From Luidia sarsii (taxonomy: Eukaryota; Echinodermata; Asteroidea; Paxillosida; Luidiidae): DNA of 64,000 bases. The DNA is taken from assembly GCA_949987565.1 (NCBI GenBank), contig OX465117.1:6324621-6388620 (forward strand), in the 5' to 3' direction. Each line of letters opens with the position of its first letter. The first letter of the stretch is position 1. The notes under the pieces are model-generated. The model searched no databases, had not been told where the DNA came from, and worked only from the letters and a program-made list of their open reading frames with translations. Below, piece by piece: positions 24,390 to 37,419 of the stretch. The translations under genes were made by a program, and so were the position numbers.

Positions 24390-24470
24390 TGCCGACTGAC
24401 TGTTGTGTACTGCTGCAAGCACACACAAGCTGCCCGGCTGACAGAGGTTGGTTTTGTTTGCCTGATCATA
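24390..24470 (+). repeat. Hyperdivergent patch within a monomer
   Basis: Nine substitutions from consensus lie in this 81-bp stretch (24390, 24416, 24418, 24435, 24436, 24454, 24456, 24462, 24470), giving CTCTGCC, CTGCAAGCAC, GCCCGGCTG, GTTTTGTTTGCC and ATCATAAAATC. The rest of the monomer, and its neighbours, are ordinary. It looks like a short tract copied from a more diverged monomer outside the window. Confidence 0.85.
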
Positions 24471-26324
24471 AAATCATCATAGTATGTTCGATTTCAGATT
24501 TTTCAAAGCTGATGCATAGGTGTTCTCCAGGTCTGTTAGCAGGCTAAGTTTGAGCTTTGTCAAGTGAATAATGAATGAGATATTAACGAGTAAAGTGTAT
24601 TTTTCTTTGCAGTTTCTCTCCGCGGACTGACTGTTGTGTACTGCTGTATGCACACACAAGCTGCCTACCTGACAGAGGTTGGTTCTCTTTGCTTGATCAT
24701 CAAATCATCATACTATGTTCGATTTAAGATTTTTCAAAACTGATGCATAGGTGTTCTCCAGGTCTGTTAGCAGGCTAAGTTTTAGCTTTGTCAAGTGAAT
24801 AATGAATGAGATATTAACGAGCAAAGTGTATTTTTCTTTCCAGTTTCTCTCCGCCGACTGACTGTTGTGTACTGCTGTATGCACACACAAGCTGCCTACC
24901 TGACAGAGGTTGGTTCTCTTTGCTTGATCATCAAATCATCATAGTATGTTCGATTTAAGATTTTTCAAAGCTGATGCATAGGTGTTCTCCAGGTCTGTTA
25001 GCAGGCTAAGTTTTAGCTTTGTCAAGTGAATAATGAATGAGATATTAACGAGCAAAGTGTATTTTTCTTTGCAGTTTCTCCCCGCCGACTGACTGTTGTG
25101 TACTGCTGTATGCACACACAAGCTGCCTACCTGAAAGAGGTTGGTTATCTTTGCTTGATCATCAAATCATCATAGTATGTTCGATTTAAGATTTTTCAAA
25201 GCTGATGCATAGGTGTTCTCCAGGTCTGTTTGCAGGCTAAGTTTTAGCTTTGTCAGAAGAATAATGAATGAGATATTAACGAGCAAAGTATATTTTTCTT
25301 TGCAGGTGCTCGCCGCCGTCTAACTGTTGTGTACTGCTGTATGCACACACAAGCTGCCTAGCTGACAGAGGTTGGTTCTCTTTGCTTGATCATCAAATCA
25401 TCATACTATGTTTGATTTAAGATTTTTCAATGCTGATGCATAGGTGTTCTCCAGGTCTGTTAGCAGGCTAAGTTTTAGCTTTGTCAAGTAAATAATGATT
25501 GAGATATTAACGAGTAAAGTGTATTTTTCTTTGCAGTTTCGGACTGCGGACTGACTGTTGTGTACTGCTGTATGCACACACAAGCTGCCTACCTGACAGA
25601 GGTTGGTTCTCTTTGCTTGATCATCAAATCATCATACTATGTTCGATTTCAGATTTTTCAAAGCTGATGCATAGGTGTTCTCCAGGTCTGTTAGCAGGCT
25701 AAGTTTGAGCTTTGTCAAGTGAATAATGAATGAGATATTAACGAGCAAAGTGTATTTTTCTTTGCAGTTTCTCCACGCCGACTGACTGTTGTGTACTGCT
25801 GTATGCACACACAAGCTGCCTAGCTGACAGAGGTTGGTTCTCTTTGCTTGATCATCAAAACATCATACTATGTTCGATTTAAGATTTTTCAAAGCTGATG
25901 CATAGGTGTTCTCCAGGTCTGTTAGCAGGCTAAGTTTTAGCCTTGTCAAGTGAATAATGAATGAGATATTAACGAGCAAAGTGTATTTTTCTTTACAGTT
26001 GCTTTCCGCCGTCTGACTGTTGTGTACTGCAGTATGCACACACAAGCTGCCTAGCTGACAGAGGTTGGTTCTATTTGCTTGATCATCAAATCATCATACT
26101 ATGTTCGATTTCAGATTTTTCAAAGCTGATGCATAGGTGTTCTCCAGGTCTGTTAGCAGGCTAAGTTTGAGCTTTGTCAAGTGAATAATGAATGAGATAT
26201 TAACGAGCAAAGTGTATTTTTCTTTGCAGTTTCTCCACGCCGACTGACTGTTGTGTACTGCTGTATGCACACACAAGCTGCCTAGCTGACAGAGGTTGGT
26301 TCTCTTTGCTTGATCATCAAATCA

Positions 26325-27713
26325 TCATACTGTGTTCGATTTCAGATTGTTCAAAGCTGATGCATAGGTGTTCTTCAGGTCTGTTAGCTGGCTAAGTTTT
26401 AGCTTTGTCAAGTGATTAATGAATGAGATATTAACGAGCAAAGTGTATTTTTCTTTACAGTTGCTCTCCGCCGTCTGACTGTTGTGTACTGCTGTATGCA
26501 CACACAAGCTGCCTAGCTGACAGAGGTTGGTTCTCTTTGCTTGATCATCAAATCATCATACTATGTTCGAATTTAAGATTTTTCAATACTGATGCATAGG
26601 TGTTCTCCAGGTCTGTTAGCAGGCTAAGTTTGAGCTTTGTCAAGTGAATAATGAATGAGATATTAACGAGCAAAGTGTATTTTTCTTTGCAGTTTCTCCA
26701 CGCCGACTGACTGTTGTGTACTGCTGTATGCACACACAAGCTGCCTAGCTGACAGAGGTTGGTTCTCTTTGCTTGATCATCAAATCATCATACTGTGTTC
26801 GATTTCAGATTGTTCAAAGCTGATGCATAGGTGTTCTTCAGGTCTGTTAGCTGGCTAAGTTTTAGCTTTGTCAAGTGATTAATGAATGAGATATTAACGA
26901 GCAAAGTGTATTTTTCTTTACAGTTGCTCTCCGCCGTCTGACTGTTGTGTACTGCTGTATGCACACACAAGCTGCCTAGCTGACAGAGGTTGGTTCTCTT
27001 TGCTTGATCATCAAATCATCATACTATGTTCGAATTTAAGATTTTTCAATACTGATGCATAGGTGTTCTCCAGGTCTGTTAGCAGGCTAAGTTTGAGCTT
27101 TGTCAAGTGAATAATGAATGAGATATTAACGAGCAAAGTGTATTTTTCTTTGCAGTTTCTCCACGCCGACTGACTGTTGTGTACTGCTGTATGCACACAC
27201 AAGCTGCCTAGCTGACAGAGGTTGGTTCTCTTTGCTTGATCATCAAATCATCATACTGTGTTCGATTTCAGATTGTTCAAAGCTGATGCATAGGTGTTCT
27301 TCAGGTCTGTTAGCTGGCTAAGTTTTAGCTTTGTCAAGTGATTAATGAATGAGATATTAACGAGCAAAGTGTATTTTTCTTTACAGTTGCTCTCCGCCGT
27401 CTGACTGTTGTGTACTGCTGTATGCACACACAAGCTGCCTAGCTGACAGAGGTTGGTTCTCTTTGCTTGATCATCAAATCATCATACTATGTTCGAATTT
27501 AAGATTTTTCAATACTGATGCATAGGTGTTCTCCAGGTCTGTTAGCAGGCTAAGTTTTAGCTTTGTCAAGTGAATAATGATTGAGATATTAACGAGTAAA
27601 GTGTATTTTTCTTTGCAGTTTCTCTCCGCGGACTGACTGTTGGGTACTGCTGTATGCACACACAAGCTGCCTAGCTGACAGAGGTTGGTTCTCTTTGCTT
27701 GTTCATCAAATCA
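26325..27713 (+). repeat. N+232 dimer x 3, second copy
   Basis: Same three dimers, displaced by 4,161 bp as part of the 18-mer duplication. Confidence 0.9.
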
Positions 27714-28550
27714 TCATACTGTGTTCGATTTCAGATTGTTCAAAGCTGATGCATAGGTGTTCTTCAGGTCTGTTAGCTGGCTAAGTTTTAGCTTTGTCAA
27801 GTGATTAATGAATGAGCTATTAACGAGCAAAGTGTATTTTTCTTTACAGTTGCTCTCCGCCGTCTGACTGTTGTGTACTGCTGTATGCACACACAAGCTG
27901 CCTAGCTGACAGAGGTTGGTTCTCTTTGCTTGATCATCAAATCATCATACTATGTTCGATTTAAGATTTTTCAATGCTGATGCATAGGTGTTCTCCAGGT
28001 CTGTTAGCAGGCTAAGTTTTAGCTTTGTCATAAGAATAATGAATGAGATATTAACGAGCAAAGTATATTTTTCTTTGCAGGTGCTCGCCGCCGTCTAACT
28101 GTTGTGTACTGCTGTATGCACCTACAAGCTGCCTAGCTGACAGAGGTTGGTTCTCTTTGCTTGATCATCAAATCATCATACTATGTTCGATTTAAGATTT
28201 TTCAAACCTGATGCATAGGTGTTCTCCAGGTCTGTTAGCAGGCTAAGTTTTAGCTTTGTCAAGTGAATAATGATTGAGATATTAACGAGTAAAGTGTATT
28301 TTTCTTTACAGTTGCTCTCCGCCGTCTGACTGTTGTGTACTGCAGTATGCACACACAAGCTGCCTAGCTGACAGAGGTTGGTTCTCTTTGCTTGATCATC
28401 AAATCATCATACTATGTTCGATTTAAGATTTTTCAAAACTGATGCATAGGTGTTCTCCAGGTCTGTTAGCAGGCTAAGTTTTAGCTTTGTCAAGTGAATA
28501 ATGAATGAGATATTAACGAGCAAAGTGTATTTTTCTTTGCAGTTTCTCTC

Positions 28551-28631
28551 TGCCGACTGACTGTTGTGTACTGCTGCAAGCACACACAAGCTGCCCGGCT
28601 GACAGAGGTTGGTTTTGTTTGCCTGATCATA
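28551..28631 (+). repeat. Hyperdivergent patch, second copy
   Basis: The same nine substitutions at offset 4,161. It was inherited through the 18-mer duplication and did not arise again. Confidence 0.85.
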
Positions 28632-30023
28632 AAATCATCATAGTATGTTCGATTTCAGATTTTTCAAAGCTGATGCATAGGTGTTCTCCAGGTCTGTTAG
28701 CAGGCTAAGTTTGAGCTTTGTCAAGTGAATAATGAATGAGATATTAACGAGTAAAGTGTATTTTTCTTTGCAGTTTCTCTCCGCGGACTGACTGTTGTGT
28801 ACTGCTGTATGCACACACAAGCTGCCTACCTGACAGAGGTTGGTTCTCTTTGCTTGATCATCAAATCATCATACTATGTTCGATTTAAGATTTTTCAAAA
28901 CTGATGCATAGGTGTTCTCCAGGTCTGTTAGCAGGCTAAGTTTTAGCTTTGTCAAGTGAATAATGAATGAGATATTAACGAGCAAAGTGTATTTTTCTTT
29001 CCAGTTTCTCTCCGCCGACTGACTGTTGTGTACTGCTGTATGCACACACAAGCTGCCTACCTGACAGAGGTTGGTTCTCTTTGCTTGATCATCAAATCAT
29101 CATAGTATGTTCGATTTAAGATTTTTCAAAGCTGATGCATAGGTGTTCTCCAGGTCTGTTAGCAGGCTAAGTTTTAGCTTTGTCAAGTGAATAATGAATG
29201 AGATATTAACGAGCAAAGTGTATTTTTCTTTGCAGTTTCTCCCCGCCGACTGACTGTTGTGTACTGCTGTATGCACACACAAGCTGCCTACCTGAAAGAG
29301 GTTGGTTATCTTTGCTTGATCATCAAATCATCATAGTATGTTCGATTTAAGATTTTTCAAAGCTGATGCATAGGTGTTCTCCAGGTCTGTTTGCAGGCTA
29401 AGTTTTAGCTTTGTCAGAAGAATAATGAATGAGATATTAACGAGCAAAGTATATTTTTCTTTGCAGGTGCTCGCCGCCGTCTAACTGTTGTGTACTGCTG
29501 TATGCACACACAAGCTGCCTAGCTGACAGAGGTTGGTTCTCTTTGCTTGATCATCAAATCATCATACTATGTTTGATTTAAGATTTTTCAATGCTGATGC
29601 ATAGGTGTTCTCCAGGTCTGTTAGCAGGCTAAGTTTTAGCTTTGTCAAGTAAATAATGATTGAGATATTAACGAGTAAAGTGTATTTTTCTTTGCAGTTT
29701 CGGACTGCGGACTGACTGTTGTGTACTGCTGTATGCACACACAAGCTGCCTACCTGACAGAGGTTGGTTCTCTTTGCTTGATCATCAAATCATCATACTA
29801 TGTTCGATTTCAGATTTTTCAAAGCTGATGCATAGGTGTTCTCCAGGTCTGTTAGCAGGCTAAGTTTGAGCTTTGTCAAGTGAATAATGAATGAGATATT
29901 AACGAGCAAAGTGTATTTTTCTTTGCAGTTTCTCCACGCCGACTGACTGTTGTGTACTGCTGTATGCACACACAAGCTGCCTAGCTGACAGAGGTTGGTT
30001 CTCTTTGCTTGATCATCAAATCA

Positions 30024-33000
30024 TCATACTGTGTTCGATTTCAGATTGTTCAAAGCTGATGCATAGGTGTTCTTCAGGTCTGTTAGCTGGCTAAGTTTTA
30101 GCTTTGTCAAGTGATTAATGAATGAGATATTAACGAGCAAAGTGTATTTTTCTTTACAGTTGCTCTCCGCCGTCTGACTGTTGTGTACTGCTGTATGCAC
30201 ACACAAGCTGCCTAGCTGACAGAGGTTGGTTCTCTTTGCTTGATCATCAAATCATCATACTATGTTCGAATTTAAGATTTTTCAATACTGATGCATAGGT
30301 GTTCTCCAGGTCTGTTAGCAGGCTAAGTTTTAGCTTTGTCAAGTGAATAATGATTGAGATATTAACGAGTAAAGTGTATTTTTCTTTGCAGTTTCTCTCC
30401 GCGGACTGACTGTTGGGTACTGCTGTATGCACACACAAGCTGCCTAGCTGACAGAGGTTGGTTCTCTTTGCTTGATCATCAAATCATCATACTGTGTTCG
30501 ATTTCAGATTGTTCAAAGCTGATGCATAGGTGTTCTTCAGGTCTGTTAGCTGGCTAAGTTTTAGCTTTGTCAAGTGATTAATGAATGAGCTATTAACGAG
30601 CAAAGTGTATTTTTCTTTACAGTTGCTCTCCGCCGTCTGACTGTTGTGTACTGCTGTATGCACACACAAGCTGCCTAGCTGACAGAGGTTGGTTCTCTTT
30701 GCTTGATCATCAAATCATCATACTATGTTCGATTTAAGATTTTTCAATGCTGATGCATAGGTGTTCTCCAGGTCTGTTAGCAGGCTAAGTTTTAGCTTTG
30801 TCATAAGAATAATGAATGAGATATTAACGAGCAAAGTATATTTTTCTTTGCAGGTGCTCGCCGCCGTCTAACTGTTGTGTACTGCTGTATGCACCTACAA
30901 GCTGCCTAGCTGACAGAGGTTGGTTCTCTTTGCTTGATCATCAAATCATCATACTATGTTCGATTTAAGATTTTTCAAACATGATGCATAGGTGTTCTCC
31001 AGGTCTGTTAGCAGGCTAAGTTTTAGCTTTGTCAAGTGAATAATGATTGAGATATTAACGAGTAATGTGTATTTTTCTTTACAGTTGCTCTCCGCCGTCT
31101 GACTGTTGTGTACTGCAGTATGCACACACAAGCTGCCTAGCTGACAGAGGTTGGTTCTCTTTGCTTGATCATCAAATCATCATACTATGTTCGATTTCAG
31201 ATTTTTCAAAGCTGATGCATAGGTGTTCTCCAGGTCTGTTAGCAGGCTAAGTTTTAGCTTTGTCAAGTGAATAATGAATGAGATATTAACGAGTAAAGTG
31301 TATTTTTCTTTGCAGTTTCTCTCAGCGGACTGACTGTTGTGTACTGCTGTATGCACACACAAGCTGCCTACCTGACAGAGGTTGGTTCTCTTTGCTTGAT
31401 CATCAAATCATCATACTATGTTCGATTTAAGATTTTTCAAAACTGATGCATAGGTGTTCTCCAGGTCTGTTAGCAGGCTAAGTTTTAGCCTTGTCAAGTG
31501 AATAATGAATGAGATATTAACGAGCAAAGTGTATTTTTCTTTGCAGTTTCTCTCCGCCGACTGACTGTTGTGTACTGCTGTATGCACACACAAGCTGCCT
31601 ACCTGACAGAGGTTGGTTCTCTTTGCTTGATCATCAAATCATCATAGTATGTTCGATTTAAGATTTTTCAAAGCTGATGCATAGGTGTTCTCCAGGTCTG
31701 TTAGCAGGCTAAGTTTTAGCTTTGTCAAGTGAATAATGAATGAGATATTAACGAGCAAAGTGTATTTTTCTTTGCAGTTTCTTCCCGCCGACTGACTGTT
31801 GTGTACTGCTGTATGCACACACAAGCTGCCTACCTGAAAGAGGTTGGTTATCTTTGCTTGATCATCAAATCATCATAGTATGTTCGATTTAAGATTTTTC
31901 AAAGCTGATGCATAGGTGTTCTCCAGGTCTGTTTGCAGGCTAAGTTTTAGCTTTGTCATAAGAATAATGAATGAGATATTAACGAGCAAAGTATATTTTT
32001 CTTTGCAGGTGCTCGCCGCCGTCTAACTGTTGTGTACTGCTGTATGCACACACAAGCTGCCTAGCTGACAGAGGTTGGTTCTCTTTGCTTGATCATCAAA
32101 TCATCATACTATGTTCGATTTAAGATTTTTCAATGCTGATGCATAGGTGTTCTCCAGGTCTGTTAGCAGGCTAAGTTTTAGCTTTGTCAAGTGAATAATG
32201 ATTGAGATATTAACGAGTAAAGTGTATTTTTCTTTGCAGTTTCGGACTGCGGACTGACTGTTGTGTACTGCTGTATGCACACACAAGCTGCCTACCTGAC
32301 AGAGGTTGGTTCTCTTTGCTTGATCATCAAATCATCATACTATGTTCGATTTCAGATTTTTCAAAGCTGATGCATAGGTGTTCTCCAGGTCTGTTAGCAG
32401 GCTAAGTTTGAGCTTTGTCAAGTGAATAATGAATGAGATATTAACGAGCAAAGTGTATTTTTCTTTGCAGTTTCTCCACGCCGACTGACTGTTGTGTACT
32501 GCTGTATGCACACACAAGCTGCCTAGCTGACAGAGGTTGGTTCTCTTTGCTTGATCATCAAATCATCATACTGTGTTCGATTTCAGATTGTTCAAAGCTG
32601 ATGCATAGGTGTTCTTCAGGTCTGTTAGCTGGCTAAGTTTTAGCTTTGTCAAGTGATTAATGAATGAGATATTAACGAGCAAAGTGTATTTTTCTTTACA
32701 GTTGCTCTCCGCCGTCTGACTGTTGTGTACTGCTGTATGCACACACAAGCTGCCTAGCTGACAGAGGTTGGTTCTCTTTGCTTGATCATCAAATCATCAT
32801 ACTATGTTCGAATTTAAGATTTTTCAATACTGATGCATAGGTGTTCTCCAGGTCTGTTAGCAGGCTAAGTTTTAGCTTTGTCAAGTGAATAATGATTGAG
32901 ATATTAACGAGTAAAGTGTATTTTTCTTTGCAGTTTCTCTCCGCGGACTGACTGTTGGGTACTGCTGTATGCACACACAAGCTGCCTACCTGACAGAGGT

Positions 33001-33952
33001 TGGTTCTCTTTGCTTGATCATCAAATCATCATACTGTGTTCGATTTCAGATTGTTCAAAGCTGATGCATAGGTGTTCTTCAGGTCTGTTAGCTGGCTAAG
33101 TTTTAGCTTTGTCAAGTGATTAATGAATGACCTATTAACGAGCAAAGTGTATTTTTCTTTACAGTTGCTCTCCGCCGTCTGACTGTTGTGTACTGCTGTA
33201 TGCACACACAAGCTGCCTAGCTGACAGAGGTTGGTTCTCTTTGCTTGATCATCAAATCATCATACTATGTTCGATTTAAGATTTTTCAATGCTGATGCAT
33301 AGGTGTTCTCCAGGTCTGTTAGCAGGCTAAGTTTTAGCTTTGTCAAGTGAATAATGAATGAGATATTAACGAGCAAAGTATATTTTTCTTTGCAGGTGCT
33401 CGCCGCCGTCTAACTGTTGTGTAATGCTGTATGCACACACAAGCTGCCTAGCTGACAGAGGTTGGTTCTCTTTGCTTGATCATCAAATCATCATACTATG
33501 TTCGATTTAATATTTTTCAAACCTGATGCATAGGTGTTCTCCAGGTCTGTTAGCAGGCTAAGTTTTAGCTTTGTCAAGTGAATAATGATTGAGATATTAA
33601 CGAGTAAAGTGTATTTTTCTTTGCAGTTTCTCTCCGCGGACTGACTGTTGGGTACTGCTGTATGCACACACAGGCTGCCTACCTGACAGAGGTTGGTTCT
33701 CTTTGCTTGATCATCAAATCATCATACTATGTTCGATTTAAGATATTTCAAAACTGATGCATAGGTGTTCTCCAGGTCTGTTAGCAGGCTAAGTTTTAGC
33801 TTTGTCAAGTGAATAATGAATGAGATATTAACGAGCAAAGTGTATTTTTCTTTGCAGTTTCTCTCCGCCGACTGACTGTTGTGTACTGCTGTATGCACAC
33901 ACAAACTGCCTACCTGACAGAGGTTGGTTCTCTTTGCTTGATCATCAAATCA
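30024..33952 (+). repeat. Rearranged HOR segment
   Basis: Class order: N, 232, N', V, CAAACATG unit (30949), E, R-like with TTAGCCTTG (31411), E, V, G (32104), W (32335); then N, 232, N' with GACCTATT (33029), V (33260), a unit with TTTAATATTT and a private CACAGGCTG (33491), and E with AAGATATTTC (33722). W-to-N junctions at 30024, 32566, 34184 and 36264 are 2,542, 1,618 and 2,080 bp apart (11, 7 and 9 monomers plus 1 bp), so unit length varies strongly here. Confidence 0.8.
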
Positions 33953-35339
33953 TCATACTATGTTCGATTTCAGATTTTTCAAAGCTGATGCATAGGTGTT
34001 CTCCAGGTCTGTTAGCAGGCTAAGTTTGAGCTTTGTCAAGTGAATAATGAATGAGATATTAACGAGCAAAGTGTATTTTTCTTTGCAGTTTCTCCACGCC
34101 GACTGACTGTTGTGTACTGCTGTATGCACACACAAGCTGCCTAGCTGACAGAGGTTGGTTCTCTTTGCTTGATCATCAAATCATCATACTGTGTTCGATT
34201 TCAGATTGTTCAAAGCTGATGCATAGGTGTTCTTCAGGTCTGTTAGCTGGCTAAGTTTTAGCTTTGTCAAGTGATTAATGAATGAGATATTAACGAGCAA
34301 AGTGTATTTTTCTTTACAGTTGCTCTCCGCCGTCTGACTGTTGTGTACTGCTGTATGCACACACAAGCTGCCTAGCTGACAGAGGTTGGTTCTCTTTGCT
34401 TGATCATCAAATCATCATACTATGTTCGAATTTAAGATTTTTCAATACTGATACATAGGTGTTCTCCAGGTCTGTTAGCAGGCTAAGTTTTAGCTTTGTC
34501 AAGTGAATAATGATTGAGATATTAACGAGTAAAGTGTATTTTTCTTTGCAGTTTCTCTCCGCGGACTGACTGTTGGGTACTGCTGTATGCACACACAAGC
34601 TGCCTAGCTGACAGAGGTTGGTTCTCTTTGCTTGATCATCAAATCATCATACTGTGTTCGATTTCAGATTGTTCAAAGCTGATGCATAGGTGTTCTTCAG
34701 GTCTGTTAGCTGGCTAAGTTTTAGCTTTGTCAAGTGATTAATGAATGAGCTATTAACGAGCAAAGTGTATTTTTCTTTGCAGTTTCTCTCCGCGGACTGA
34801 CTGTTGGGTACTGCTGTATGCACACACAAGCTGCCTAGCTGATAGAGGTTGGTTCTCTTTGCTTGATCATCAAATCATCATACTGTGTTCGATTTCAGAT
34901 TGTTCAAAGCTGATGCATAGGTGTTCTTCAGGTCTGTTAGCTGGCTAAGTTTTAGCTTTGTCAAGTGATTAATGAATGAGCTATTAACGAGCAAAGTGTA
35001 TTTTTCTTTACAGTTGCTCTCCGCCGTCTGACTGTTGTGTACTTCTGTATGCACACACAAGCTGCCTAGCTGACAGAGGTTGGTTTTCTTTGCTTGATCA
35101 TCAAATCATCATACTATGTTCGATTTAAGATTTTTCAATGCTGATGCATAGGTGTTCTCCAGGTCTGTTAGCAGGCTAAGTTTTAGCTTTGTCAAGTGAA
35201 TAATGAATGAGATATTAACGAGCAAAGTATATTTTTCTTTGCAGGTGCTCGCCGCCGTCTAACTGTTGTGTAATGCTGTATGCACACACAAGCTGCCTAG
35301 CTGACAGAGGTTGGTTCTCTTTGCTTGATCATCAAATCA
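33953..35339 (+). repeat. Six-monomer block, copy 1 (1,387 bp)
   Basis: W, N, 232, N'/232 hybrid (34647), N' (34878), V with TGTAATGCTG (35109). It matches 36033-37419 at offset 2,080. Private changes here include GATACATAGG in the 34415 unit and TACTTCTG near 35043. Confidence 0.85.
34647..34877 (+). repeat. Hybrid monomer N'/232-right
   Basis: N' markers run up to GAGCTATTAACGAGCAAAG. From TTTGCAG onward the unit has the right-half markers of the 232 class (CTCTCCGCGG, TTGGGTAC). The switch lies at 34762-34778, in the T-rich tract. The same hybrid recurs at 36727 by duplication; related right halves occur at 38806, 41578, 43657 and 46429. Confidence 0.75.
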
Positions 35340-36032
35340 TCATACTATGTTCGATTTCAGATTTTTCAAAGCTGATGCATAGGTGTTCTCCAGGTCTGTT
35401 AGCAGGCTAAGTTTGAGCTTTGTCAAGTGAATAATGAATGAGATATTAACGAGTAAAGTGTATTTTTCTTTGCAGTTTCTCTCCGCGGACTGACTGTTGT
35501 GTACTGCTGTATGCACACACAAGCTGCCTACCTGACAGAGGTTGGTTCTCTTTGCTTGATCATCAAATCATCATACTATGTTCGATTTAAGATTTTTCAA
35601 AACTGATGCATAGGTGTTCTCCAGGTCTGTTAGCAGGCTAAGTTTTAGCTTTTTCAAGTGAATAATGAATGAGATATTAACGAGCAAAGTGTATTTTTCT
35701 TTGCAGTTTCTCTCCGCCGACTGACTGTTGTGTACTGCTGTATGCACACACAAGCTGCCTACCTGACAGAGGTTGGTTCTCTTTGCTTGATCATCAAATC
35801 ATCATAGTATGTTCGAGTTAAGATTTTTCAAAGCTGATGCATAGGTGTTCTCCAGGTCTGTTAGCAGGCTAAGTTTTAGCTTTGTCAAGTGAATAATGAA
35901 TGAGATATTAACGAGCAAAGTGTATTTTTCTTTGCAGTTTCTCTCCGCCGACTGACTGTTGTGTACTGCTGTATGCACACACAAACTGCCTACCTGACAG
36001 AGGTTGGTTCTCTTTGCTTGATCATCAAATCA

Positions 36033-37419
36033 TCATACTATGTTCGATTTCAGATTTTTCAAAGCTGATGCATAGGTGTTCTCCAGGTCTGTTAGCAGGC
36101 TAAGTTTGAGCTTTGTCAAGTGAATAATGAATGAGATATTAACGAGCAAAGTGTATTTTTCTTTGCAGTTTCTCCACGCCGACTGACTGTTGTGTACTGC
36201 TGTATGCACACACAAGCTGCCTAGCTGACAGAGGTTGGTTCTCTTTGCTTGATCATCAAATCATCATACTGTGTTCGATTTCAGATTGTTCAAAGCTGAT
36301 GCATAGGTGTTCTTCAGGTCTGTTAGCTGGCTAAGTTTTAGCTTTGTCAAGTGATTAATGAATGAGATATTAACGAGCAAAGTGTATTTTTCTTTACAGT
36401 TGCTCTCCGCCGTCTGACTGTTGTGTACTGCTGTATGCACACACAAGCTGCCTAGCTGACAGAGGTTGGTTCTCTTTGCTTGATCATCAAATCATCATAC
36501 TATGTTCGAATTTAAGATTTTTCAATACTGATGCATAGGTGTTCTCCAGGTCTGTTAGCAGGCTAAGTTTTAGCTTTGTCAAGTGAATAATGATTGAGAT
36601 ATTAACGAGTAAAGTGTATTTTTCTTTGCAGTTTCTCTCCGCGGACTGACTGTTGGGTACTGCTGTATGCACACACAAGCTGCCTAGCTGACAGAGGTTG
36701 GTTCTCTTTGCTTGATCATCAAATCATCATACTGTGTTCGATTTCAGATTGTTCAAAGCTGATGCATAGGTGTTCTTCAGGTCTGTTAGCTGGCTAAGTT
36801 TTAGCTTTGTCAAGTGATTAATGAATGAGCTATTAACGAGCAAAGTGTATTTTTCTTTGCAGTTTCTCTCCGCGGACTGACTGTTGGGTACTGCTGTATG
36901 CACACACAAGCTGCCTAGCTGATAGAGGTTGGTTCTCTTTGCTTGATCATCAAATCATCATACTGTGTTCGATTTCAGATTGTTCAAAGCTGATGCATAG
37001 GTGTTCTTCAGGTCTGTTAGCTGGCTAAGTTTTAGCTTTGTCAAGTGATTAATGAATGAGCTATTAACGAGCAAAGTGTATTTTTCTTTACAGTTGCTCT
37101 CCGCCGTCTGACTGTTGTGTACTGCTGTATGCACACACAAGCTGCCTAGCTGACAGAGGTTGGTTCTCTTTGCTTGATCATCAAATCATCATACTATGTT
37201 CGATTTAAGATTTTTCAATGCTGATGCATAGGTGTTCTCCAGGTCTGTTAGCAGGCTAAGTTTTAGCTTTGTCAAGTGAATAATGAATGAGATATTAACG
37301 AGCAAAGTATATTTTTCTTTGCAGGTGCTCGCCGCCGTCTAACTGTTGTGTAATGCTGTATGCACACACAAGCTGCCTAGCTGACAGAGGTTGGTTCTCT
37401 TTGCTTGATCATCAAATCA
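36033..37419 (+). repeat. Six-monomer block, copy 2 (1,387 bp)
   Basis: Same class order as 33953-35339, including the N'/232 hybrid (36727) and the marker CTGATAGAGG after it. The three monomers between the copies (35340-36032) recur instead at 37882-38574, offset 2,542. Confidence 0.85.

Larger units (their letters stand above)
21702..25862 (+). repeat. 18-mer HOR, copy 1 (4,161 bp)
   Basis: Eighteen monomers, three of them 232 bp. Order: R, W, then (N, 232) three times, N', V, a CAAACCTG unit, the diverged unit at 24246, four E units, a V unit with TTTGTCAGAAG at 25170, G at 25401 and W at 25632. The next copy starts at 25863. Shared rare markers at offset 4,161 include CTTTCCAG (24708 unit), TTGTTCATC before 23553, and GTTTGATTT and GTAAATAATG (25401 unit). 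Confidence 0.92.
25863..30023 (+). repeat. 18-mer HOR, copy 2 (4,161 bp)
   Basis: Reproduces 21702-25862 including all rare markers. The flanks differ: copy 1 is preceded by a CTTTCCGCC unit, copy 2 by the W unit that ends copy 1. After copy 2 the array goes W to N directly, skipping R and W. Boundaries therefore lie among near-identical W units, as expected for exchange between them. Confidence 0.92.

Noticed and set aside
31065..31250. Plus-strand open frame of 61 codons with an ATG start
   Set aside because: The ATG exists only because of a private A-to-T change at 31066 in one monomer. The rest of the frame is the ordinary + strand reading of the satellite and runs across a monomer boundary. 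No upstream or downstream gene features are present.
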